From Ilyomonas sp965199905 (GTDB lineage: Bacteria; Bacteroidota; Bacteroidia; Chitinophagales; Chitinophagaceae): DNA of 64,000 bases. The stretch's first letter is position 1, and the number at the start of each line of letters is the position of its first letter. The notes beneath the pieces were generated by a model. It searched no databases. It saw only the letters and a program-made list of their open reading frames with translations, and was not told the DNA's origin. The DNA lies in contig OZ241366.1 of the NCBI GenBank assembly GCA_965199905.1, positions 4,836,001 through 4,900,000 of the forward strand, in the 5' to 3' direction. The position numbers and the translations under genes were made by a program. Below are positions 8,517-15,174 of the stretch, in pieces.

Positions 8517-10361
8517 GTGATGCTTCTTCTTTGCAAAAGCGTATCGGCTCAAAAGGATACTGCGATTGTAAAAAAGGATAGCATTATCATAAAAAAGAAG
8601 CGTAATATTTTCCAGTCAGCCTATCGCGTTATTTCCAAAAAGCATCCCGATACAGCATCCATCCCCATTCCGCCGGCATTGATAGTAAAAGCCGAGCAGC
8701 CGTATAAAGAATTTCAGGGAAAAATTATCCGGCATATCGATTTAACTCAATATGGCTTTGGCAGATCATTTACCGATACAACGAAAAAGAGTAAATATTT
8801 TGGTACCAACATATTAAACTACCTGCATAAAAACACTCGTTCCTGGCAGGTAAAAAACAATCTGTTTATTGAGGAAGGCATGCCGCTCAATACGTTTGTA
8901 CTGTCGGAAAACGAACGTTACCTGCGCTCGCTCGATTATATACAGGATGCGCGTATTCTCGTAAAAGAAATCCCCGGCAACCCCGATTCGGTTGACCTGC
9001 AGGTGGTAACCAAAGACCTGTTTAGTATCACCGGTTCTACCAGCAGTCTGTCACCGAGCAAAGTCAGGTTAACAATCGCCGAGCAAAACCTGTTAGGCAC
9101 AGGCCAAAAAGTACAGCTAACGGGGCTTTACGAATCTTCGCGCAACCCATCTTTTGGTGGTGCTTTGCTGTACAATATCAATAATATCAAAGGCAGTTTT
9201 ATTAACGCGACTCTTATTTACAGCCTGATTGATAACAATGTGACCAACACCAAGCGCAATGAAAAGTCCGTCCTGTTACAACTTGATCGTCCGCTCACGT
9301 CAGCATACGGCAGAATGGCTGGCGGCTTTACCATTGGTGTCAATCAATCGAACAACGATTATCTGGAACCGGATAGTTTATTTTATCAATACAAATACAA
9401 TATCATCGATGGCTGGATTGGCTATAATATAGGAGTAAAGCGGTTTTTGGCAGACAACACCATGCGTGATCGCAAGTTTATTTCTTTTCGCTATTTCAGA
9501 AACAATTTTACGGAACTGCCAAAGCAGATAGAAGGACATTATAACCAATGGTACAACGATAAAAAAGGAGCGCTGGCGCAATTTAGTTTTTTTAAGCAGC
9601 AGTTTTATAAAACAAACTATTATTACGGCTTTGGTGTAACGGAAGATATTCCCACGGGCTATAACGTGTCCGTTACATCGGGCTGGTACCAGCAATCGAA
9701 TGAACGTGAAGGTATCTCGCGACCTTATGCCGGTGTAGATGCAAATTTTTACCGGTTCTCGCAACGGGAACATTTTATTCAATACTTCTTTCGGGCAGGC
9801 GGCTTTTTTAATAGAGGCAATATGGAAGATGCGGGTATATTGTTAGGTACCAGCGTTTTTAGCCGGCTATACACATTTCGCAAGTTTAAAGCACGTGAGT
9901 ATTTACGGTTGAGTTTCACGAGACAGTTTAACCAGGTGGCTTTAGATCCGCTGAAGATCAACAACCCGTTCGGCATCCGCTATTTCAGGTCAGATTCGGT
10001 ATATGGCGATCGCCGCATCAGTCTTCACGGAGAAACGTTCCTCTTCCTGAAATATAAAGCCTTTGGCTTTCAGTTTTCTCCATTTTTCTTTAGTGATGTA
10101 GCTGTACTCACGCCCAAAAAACAGCCCATTACACAGGCGCAATATTATTGGAGTTTAGGCGGTGGATTGCGCACCCGTAATGAAAACTTATTGTTCGGAA
10201 CCATGGAATTCCGGTTTGTTTACTTTCCGCGCGTTATCGAAAGCATGAACCCATATGTAATAAAAACCACCATCAACCTGCGCTTCCGATACAATACCAG
10301 CTACGTGCGCCAGCCAGACCTGATACAGCTAAATGCAGATTATTCAAACAGTATTTTCTGA
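8517..10361 (+). CDS. Outer-membrane beta-barrel protein with POTRA-like N-terminus
   Basis: From the GTG at 8517 (ATG at 8520 also possible) the product is 614 residues. Residues about 60-160 contain a POTRA-like segment (GKIIRHIDL, NNLFIEEGMPLN, RYLRSLDYIQDARILV). The rest is rich in alternating aromatic strands and ends in F, as barrel proteins do. Family knowledge: POTRA plus barrel resembles Omp85/BamA or surface-antigen D15 proteins that insert or export substrates, though this one is much shorter than BamA. The annotated start gives a signal peptide of only about 11 residues (MLLLCKSVSAQ). The same frame upstream encodes a basic and hydrophobic stretch (TKRYIYVSFSFLFCV) with no ATG, GTG or TTG before the stop at 8445, so the true start is uncertain. 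It is convergent with the desaturase. Confidence 0.8.
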   Translation: MMLLLCKSVSAQKDTAIVKKDSIIIKKKRNIFQSAYRVISKKHPDTASIPIPPALIVKAEQPYKEFQGKIIRHIDLTQYGFGRSFTDTTKKSKYFGTNILNYLHKNTRSWQVKNNLFIEEGMPLNTFVLSENERYLRSLDYIQDARILVKEIPGNPDSVDLQVVTKDLFSITGSTSSLSPSKVRLTIAEQNLLGTGQKVQLTGLYESSRNPSFGGALLYNINNIKGSFINATLIYSLIDNNVTNTKRNEKSVLLQLDRPLTSAYGRMAGGFTIGVNQSNNDYLEPDSLFYQYKYNIIDGWIGYNIGVKRFLADNTMRDRKFISFRYFRNNFTELPKQIEGHYNQWYNDKKGALAQFSFFKQQFYKTNYYYGFGVTEDIPTGYNVSVTSGWYQQSNEREGISRPYAGVDANFYRFSQREHFIQYFFRAGGFFNRGNMEDAGILLGTSVFSRLYTFRKFKAREYLRLSFTRQFNQVALDPLKINNPFGIRYFRSDSVYGDRRISLHGETFLFLKYKAFGFQFSPFFFSDVAVLTPKKQPITQAQYYWSLGGGLRTRNENLLFGTMEFRFVYFPRVIESMNPYVIKTTINLRFRYNTSYVRQPDLIQLNADYSNSIF

Positions 10362-10374
10362 TGTACGATGTCAT

Positions 10375-10591
10375 TCAATATACGATGTCAGATGTGTGAT
10401 GTATGATGTGTTTTATTGCAAAAACATCATACATCATACAAAATTATAAAGGAAAGCATATGGGTTTTAGAGTAAAAAGAAAGCCGGATGATGGTCACCC
10501 GGCTTTCTTTATTAAGCTTAAAATGTGCTTATACATCGCGCATTGTATGTTGAATTACATCGTACCTCGTACATCTGACATCGTACATTGA
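10375..10591. repeat. 35-bp inverted repeat flanking a terminator
   Basis: Arm 10375-10409 and arm 10557-10591 are inverted copies matching at about 30 of 35 positions. They are made of the words TACGATGTCAGATGT and ACATCTGACATCGTA. The left arm also contains a 10-base perfect hairpin with 10424-10433 (TGTATGATGT / ACATCATACA). Related direct copies occur at 27055-27087 and 38239-38272. The intrinsic terminator at 10479-10510 lies inside the repeat. Confidence 0.7.
10479..10510. terminator. Bidirectional intrinsic terminator
   Basis: A perfect 9-bp stem (GAAAGCCGG 10479-10487, CCGGCTTTC 10499-10507) has an 11-base loop. It is followed by TTTATT on the plus strand and preceded by an A-run that reads as Ts on the minus strand. 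It sits between convergent genes and probably serves both. Confidence 0.85.
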
Positions 10592-10619
10592 ATTCACACA
10601 TCTGGCATCGTACATCAAA

Positions 10620-11684
10620 TCACGCTCTGCCCATTTGACGAAGGAAGGAAACGTGAGAAGCTACTGCATGATGCATGCGTTTATATTCTACGTACACAAC
10701 GCCATGTTCCTGGCAGGCCTGGCGAATGATTTTGCTGATAGCGGGATAATGAATATGAGAAATTTTTGGAAACAAATGATGCTCTATCTGAAAGTTCAAT
10801 CCGCCCACGTACCACGAAATCAAACGGTTGCGTGTAGCAAAGTTGGCGGTTGTTTTCAACTGGTGAATCGCCCATTCGTCTTCCAGCCTGTGCGTTTTTT
10901 CATCTGGTACCGGGAATTCGGTATGCTCAACTGTATGCGCTAATTGAAATACAATACTTATTGTAAAACCTACACACACCGAGAAAACGGTGTACCCAAT
11001 CAGCCAGTTTATTACACCAACCTGAAAGATAGGAAGTACAATGAAAAGCCCATAGTGTGCAATCTTAAAGCCCCAGAACATAATATGCTCTTTGGTGCTC
11101 ATTTTCTTCAGCGGAATATCGCCAATGCGCTTTAAAAAATATTTGCGATAGTCAGACAGCATGGTCCAGTACAGGTGAAGAAATGCATAGAAAATCCAGA
11201 AGTACAGATGCTGGAAGCGATGAATTTTTAAACGCTTTTGCGTAGGCGCCATGCGAAGGAGCGGACCTGCATCCAAATCATCATCAATGCCATTAATGTT
11301 TGCATAAGCATGATGAATCACATTGTGCTTCATATTCCACATAAACTGGCTGGCGCCCACAAATTCAGCAAAGTTGGCGGCAGTTTTATTCATCCATTTA
11401 TAACGGCTAAAACTGCCATGTCCGCCATCGTGCATAATATTGAAACCAATAGCTGCTGTGGTTAAACCCAATACAGCGCTTAACGCCAGCGCCCACGGCC
11501 ATGACGGCGTAAAGAAAACCAACGTAGTGTACGTGGCAATTAATATAACCACAAGAAAAATGGCTTTGCTGATCAATCGCCAGCCGCCTGTCATTTCCTT
11601 GCCGGTAACTGCAAAATACTGGTTGATACGCTTTTTCAGCTCTACGTGGAAGGACGGCGATGTGTTGGCAAACTTTGGTGTCAT
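10620..11684 (-). CDS. Membrane fatty acid desaturase
   Basis: A 354-residue integral membrane protein with the three histidine boxes of the di-iron acyl desaturases: H85-DGG-H89, H120-NVI-HH125 and Q299-IEHH303, the last with Gln replacing the first His as in front-end desaturases. Hydrophobic pairs lie around residues 40-82 and 180-245. Family knowledge: these enzymes use O2 and an electron donor to introduce a double bond into membrane acyl chains. There is no fused cytochrome b5, so a separate ferredoxin-type donor is likely. The double-bond position cannot be read from the sequence. It is followed by the shared terminator, and bshB1 lies 53 bp upstream on the same strand, on its far side. 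Confidence 0.9.
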   Translation of the reverse strand: MTPKFANTSPSFHVELKKRINQYFAVTGKEMTGGWRLISKAIFLVVILIATYTTLVFFTPSWPWALALSAVLGLTTAAIGFNIMHDGGHGSFSRYKWMNKTAANFAEFVGASQFMWNMKHNVIHHAYANINGIDDDLDAGPLLRMAPTQKRLKIHRFQHLYFWIFYAFLHLYWTMLSDYRKYFLKRIGDIPLKKMSTKEHIMFWGFKIAHYGLFIVLPIFQVGVINWLIGYTVFSVCVGFTISIVFQLAHTVEHTEFPVPDEKTHRLEDEWAIHQLKTTANFATRNRLISWYVGGLNFQIEHHLFPKISHIHYPAISKIIRQACQEHGVVYVEYKRMHHAVASHVSFLRQMGRA

Positions 11685-11737
11685 TCTGAAAGTCTCTGTG
11701 CTTGTGGCGATTGATGTAAGTATTTGTAAAATAAAAA

Positions 11738-12466
11738 TCAGGTAACGTTTTGTATGATATCGTCGAAGCTGCTAATGCCGATCATCTTTTGTGTAATATA
11801 CCCTTCTGCAAATGTAACACCTATACGCTTGCCGAACATAAGTGCGCGGGCTTTTATAACATCCAGAAAATCGGGGTTTGATATATAAGTTGACGGCTCG
11901 CTGCTATCCGTTGTGTTAAATTGTGTGGTATAGCAAAGTACAGCCCTCATCTTTTGCTCAAACTGCGCCGAGATATCAAACACAAAGTCCGGCTTCAGGT
12001 ATCGGTCCTGTATGTAGTGAAACACATTAGCCGGGCGCCATTTTTCCTGCGGCCCGCCATTGTATTCCGTTTCTATTCTTCGTAAACCTGATAGAAAAGC
12101 AGCATCAACAATCAGCTTCGAGCTTCTGCCGTGGTCGGGGTGACGGTCTTCCGGCGCGCTGCACAGCACAACGGTTGGCTGATATTTACGAATGGCAACA
12201 ATTACTTTCCTGATATTCTCTTCATCATTCTGAAAAAAGCCATCGCGCATGTCTAAGTTTTCGCGGTGCTCTACGCCTAATATTTTTGCGGCGTTCAAGG
12301 CTTCCTGTGTGCGGATGTCTGCCGTGCCGCGGGTGCCAAGCTCACCGCGGGTTAAATCTACCACGGCTACTTTTTTGCCTTCGGCAATAGCAGCGAGTAT
12401 GGTGCCGCCGCAGCCTAATTCCAGATCGTCGGGATGTACACCAAAAGCAAGAATATCAACTTTCAT
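11738..12466 (-). CDS. bshB1: Bacillithiol biosynthesis deacetylase BshB1
   Basis: The start is the ATG complementary to 12464-12466 (MKVDILAFGVHPDDLE), giving 242 residues. The frame is open 29 codons further upstream, but those residues are not family-like. Motifs: H11-PDD zinc site, TRGELGTRG, CSAPEDRHPDHGRSS and FDISAQFEQKMRAVLCY, all typical of LmbE-like deacetylases and of the BshB1 subgroup. Known role: removal of acetate from GlcNAc-malate to give GlcN-malate, the second step to the thiol cofactor bacillithiol. TACTTTTG, a -7-type match, lies seven bases upstream of the ATG, so the mRNA may be nearly leaderless. bshA and bshC are not in the window. Confidence 0.92.
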   Translation of the reverse strand: MKVDILAFGVHPDDLELGCGGTILAAIAEGKKVAVVDLTRGELGTRGTADIRTQEALNAAKILGVEHRENLDMRDGFFQNDEENIRKVIVAIRKYQPTVVLCSAPEDRHPDHGRSSKLIVDAAFLSGLRRIETEYNGGPQEKWRPANVFHYIQDRYLKPDFVFDISAQFEQKMRAVLCYTTQFNTTDSSEPSTYISNPDFLDVIKARALMFGKRIGVTFAEGYITQKMIGISSFDDIIQNVT

Positions 12467-12589
12467 GAGGCGCAAAAGTAAACGTATGTTTTGGAAGGAA
12501 AGAAAGAGAAAGACGTTTTGGATGTTTATTAATATTTGGATGATGCCATGCAATATCCGGCTAATTGAATTCTACAAATAAAACCAGGA

Positions 12590-13225
12590 CTACTGCACCA
12601 TTGCCTGCCTGCGCACACCGTACATTTTTTCTACATCCTGTACAATGCTTTCTATGGCACGGTCGTCGCCCTGCGGGGCGTAGCCTTGCTTCAGGTTGCT
12701 GCCCACCACTACGGCTATCGTTTGCCAAAAGCCGGCTGCAAAACCGCCTTTATATTCCTGTATAATTTCGTAGCAGTTATTGCCGGTTTGCCGGTTTATA
12801 AGTTTCATCAGCACTTTTCCCTGGTACACAGAAAGCTGTGTGAGTTTATCGGCAAATTCTTTTTTTAAATCTTTCTCTCTCGAGCGGATAATTTCTTTAC
12901 GCTTGCTGCGGTCAGTTACGCCCACCAGTTTTGCATTTATCTCATTCATCACCAGGCTTGCCTTCAGCGCATATGGATAAGTAACGTAAACCGCATTGCG
13001 TAGCCGCGTCCATTCCAGCCGGTTGCGCCTTCCTTTAGCCGTTTCTTTTGAATACAGGAAAAAATAAGGAAGCACCGAACAGGGAATGGTATCGCCATTC
13101 GATTCAATGCAGGCGTCTACCTTAATAGTATCGTTAATACCATGACCATTTTGCGCCTCCGATTTTATGGCAAAAAACAAGCAGCAGATAGCAAAGATTG
13201 ACCGATATAAGATTTGTAACCGCAC
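12590..13225 (-). CDS. DUF4294 domain protein, secreted
   Basis: I place the start at the GTG complementary to 13223-13225, because the residues after it form a signal peptide (VRLQILYRSIFAICCLFFAIKSEAQ). This leaves 211 residues. The frame is open to a TTG at 13342 but that part looks non-coding and overlaps the VOC remnant. The mature part has the GDTIP segment and the basic block KGRRNRLEWTRLRNAVYVTYPYA typical of DUF4294 proteins, which occur in Bacteroidota and have no known function. A long charged helix (about residues 110-160) follows. It is probably periplasmic. Confidence 0.75.
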   Translation of the reverse strand: MRLQILYRSIFAICCLFFAIKSEAQNGHGINDTIKVDACIESNGDTIPCSVLPYFFLYSKETAKGRRNRLEWTRLRNAVYVTYPYALKASLVMNEINAKLVGVTDRSKRKEIIRSREKDLKKEFADKLTQLSVYQGKVLMKLINRQTGNNCYEIIQEYKGGFAAGFWQTIAVVVGSNLKQGYAPQGDDRAIESIVQDVEKMYGVRRQAMVQ

Positions 13226-13314
13226 TTCGTAAAAATAGGTAGATTTTCTCTTTTTAATACAATGTGGCGAAAAAGGTAATTGATAATTTGATGTTATGAT
13301 TTTGTGAAGGAAAC

Positions 13315-13480
13315 TCACTTTTGCACCGAGGTAATCCACCAAGTGTTGCCGAACGGATTTTCACGCCACCGCTTCTGCCGTATTGTTGATTGCCCATTTC
13401 TGTAACAGCTTCTGACCTTTTTCTAAAGCCAGCCCGTAAGTGGCATCGGCATCTTTTTGCCGGATATGCCGGGCAGGAAA
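13315..13480 (-). pseudogene. VOC (glyoxalase/PhnB-like) protein remnant, two frameshifts
   Basis: Reading the minus strand, three adjacent frames give consecutive pieces of a VOC-family C-terminus: QKDADATYGLALEKGQKL, then TEMGNQQYGRSGGVK, then ENPFGNTWWITSVQK and a TGA at 13317-13315. Joined, they match the usual DVDATY..AL..G, FYGDRSGGV and DPFGNTWWI motifs. The N-terminal half of the domain is absent. This is decay of a real gene and not three genes. The function (metal-dependent glyoxalase or dioxygenase fold) is lost. Confidence 0.75.
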
Positions 13481-13551
13481 TCATACTCAAAAAATATTCT
13501 TTTACTCTCAATTAAATATGTAATTCTGTTTTCCCTGGCAATGTTAATGTA

Positions 13552-13800
13552 CTAACTGCTTGTCGCTTTTTTCAGGCAATATGTTTTTACTTTTAACGGA
13601 CTTGAGAATTCTATGTCTTTATACTTTTTTCCGTTGTTCTTAAAGTAAAACATTATACATACAATAGTTTGGGGCGGCCAACAAATAAATTTATTAAAGT
13701 GTAAAAGCATATTGCATGTGATAACGAAATATTTTTTGCAATACTGATCAAAGCATTTATTCTCATCAAAATTCTTTATATCTTCCTCAGCAAAAGCCAA
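13552..13800 (-). CDS. Doubtful small ORF, 82 residues
   Basis: ATG-started frame with a Cys-rich, Lys-rich product (KYKDIEFSSPLKVKTYCLKK near the end). I recognise no family. It lies in an A+T-rich patch beside a pseudogene, and its frame continues beyond the TAG. It is more likely a fragment of a dead gene than a working one. Confidence 0.25.
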   Translation of the reverse strand: MAFAEEDIKNFDENKCFDQYCKKYFVITCNMLLHFNKFICWPPQTIVCIMFYFKNNGKKYKDIEFSSPLKVKTYCLKKATSS

Positions 13801-13852
13801 AATTATTGAATAATATATTTACCGGAAACTTCAAACTTCAAAACCATAACCT

Positions 13853-14380
13853 ATGAACGTCAAAAATTGTATCAGCGTGTTTCGTTTATTATTGCTGCTA
13901 ACTTTAGGTGCCTGTAAAAATGCTCCCACGGAAAGAACATTTTTAATCCCATCTAACTACCAGGGAACCTTGCGAATTATATATGGTGAAAAATGTGGCG
14001 TACAACCCAAAGAAGAAAATGGAAGAGAAATAGTTGAGTTTCAAAAGAATGGGTTGGCGATTTTAAACACAGAAAATGACTTTAAGATAAAGAATGAATT
14101 TTACCTGGCCGATGACAAAGGCAAGCGAACGAAAGTGAATGAAATATCAGCTTTTGAGGATAGGATTACTAGAATGCCCGCCATATTAGCCGGCGGTGAA
14201 ACCGTATCAACCAGTGTTGTCAATTATGAGAACTCAAAAAGTACATTATCAGGAGGCGCAGACTGTGTAGACTATTACCTCTATAACACAAATACAACCA
14301 AGATTGAAGAGGCTCATCTATCGGAAAGGTTAGACTCGCTGACAAACTCTGTGGTAAATGCCTGCAGAGAAAATAAATAA
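13853..14380 (+). CDS. Small lipoprotein, DUF6843-like
   Basis: A 175-residue protein whose signal peptide ends in the lipobox LTLGAC (Cys near residue 21), so it should be lipid-anchored. The mature part starts TERTFLIPSNYQGTLRIIYGEKCG and continues with EIVEFQKNGLAILNTE, which resembles the beta-sandwich pattern of DUF6843-type proteins. That assignment is by eye. The C-terminal part has paired Cys residues and a charged helix. It stands alone with about 200 bp on its downstream side. Function unknown. Confidence 0.7.
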   Translation: MNVKNCISVFRLLLLLTLGACKNAPTERTFLIPSNYQGTLRIIYGEKCGVQPKEENGREIVEFQKNGLAILNTENDFKIKNEFYLADDKGKRTKVNEISAFEDRITRMPAILAGGETVSTSVVNYENSKSTLSGGADCVDYYLYNTNTTKIEEAHLSERLDSLTNSVVNACRENK

Positions 14381-14580
14381 GTGGCGTGTAAAAAGCTATT
14401 TCTAATCGGTTTGTGTTTTCAATAATGCTCCTTTGTATAGATATCAATAGGGTTTCCTGCCTAATAAAAAAGGTATCTATTGAATGAAGTCTTAGCGCTT
14501 TTATTATTTTTTCAACAAGTTAGCAGAATAAATTTTACACGACGACAGAAACGAACCAAATCTTATCTTCATAAAAAGAA

Positions 14581-14817
14581 ATGGGTATGAACACATCGGC
14601 AATCCGGAAAAAACTTCATTCGTTAATAGACACTGTTAATGATAAAAAAGCAGAAGCTATTTATACTTTATTATCCGGTGAAGCAGATGTTGAAAGTGAG
14701 AGAATGGAATTGATACAGGCAGAAAGAGAAGCCTATTTGAGGGGAGAAGGAAAAACTTACAGTTGGGAAGAAGTAAAAGAGATGGCACTTAATAAAGACA
14801 AACGCCATGTCTTATAA
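14581..14817 (+). CDS. Type II antitoxin (addiction module component)
   Basis: A 78-residue protein made largely of helices, with the C-terminal SWEEVKEMA motif common in small Bacteroidota antitoxins paired with RelE/ParE toxins. Its last 11 bases overlap the start of the toxin frame, the usual arrangement for such modules. Family knowledge: it would bind and neutralise the toxin and may repress its own promoter. The partner is frameshifted here, so this may be an orphan. ATG at 14581 or the second ATG at 14587 could be used. Confidence 0.8.
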   Translation: MGMNTSAIRKKLHSLIDTVNDKKAEAIYTLLSGEADVESERMELIQAEREAYLRGEGKTYSWEEVKEMALNKDKRHVL

Positions 14818-15102
14818 GATTGAAGTTCGTCCGCTTGCCACTCTTGAAGTTATTGAAGCCTATGATTGGTATGAGTTGCAACAGGAAGGATTGGGACTGT
14901 CGTTTTTAAATGAATTGGAATCTTTTTATAAAGCCTACTTCGCAATCCTTCTATCTTTTCTTTTTATAATGAACCAGCAAGAGAAGGCAGAATAAGCCGG
15001 TTTCCTTACTTAGTGATTTATGAAATTACTGAGCCTGATAATATCATAGCCTATAGTGTTTTTATGGCTAAGCAAAGCTCTTCCCGCAAAAGAACTTTTT
15101 AA
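14807..15102 (+). pseudogene. ParE/RelE-type toxin, frameshifted
   Basis: The frame begins MSYKIEVRPLATLEVIEAYDWYELQ, a typical ParE/RelE start, and stays family-like to about LNELESFYK. It then drifts into unrelated residues. The toxin pattern resumes in another frame at NPSIFSFYNEPAREGRISRF and ends with YSVFMAKQSSSRKRTF and a TAA at 15100-15102. The full span of 296 bases is one short of a multiple of three, so a single-base deletion near 14930-14955 explains it. The toxin should be inactive unless this is a sequencing error. Confidence 0.85.
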
Positions 15103-15110
15103 GAATAACC

Positions 15111-15141
15111 AAAAAAATCCCCGGCAGAAACCTACCGGGGA
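15111..15141 (-). terminator. ftsZ intrinsic terminator
   Basis: On the minus strand a 7-bp G+C-rich stem (TCCCCGG / CCGGGGA, plus coordinates 15118-15124 and 15135-15141) is followed by seven Ts (15117-15111). It lies 33 bases past the ftsZ stop and closes the dcw cluster. Confidence 0.9.
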
Positions 15142-15174
15142 AATACAACTAAAAACACGATTATTAACCAGACC

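Larger units (their letters stand above)
13226..13852. other. Gene-poor, decaying stretch
   Basis: 627 bases with no intact recognisable gene. It holds the VOC remnant (13315-13480) and one short doubtful frame (13552-13800). The frame of that short ORF continues past its TAG for some 30 more sense codons (RITYLIESKRIFFEYDF), as if a stop codon had interrupted an older gene. Confidence 0.5.

Noticed and set aside
10403..10591. A 62-residue plus-strand ORF
   Set aside because: It runs through a terminator hairpin and both arms of an inverted repeat; the translation is composition noise.
13254..13511. An 85-residue minus-strand ORF
   Set aside because: Only its middle (TEMGNQQYGRSGGVK) is meaningful, and that is one frame of the VOC remnant.
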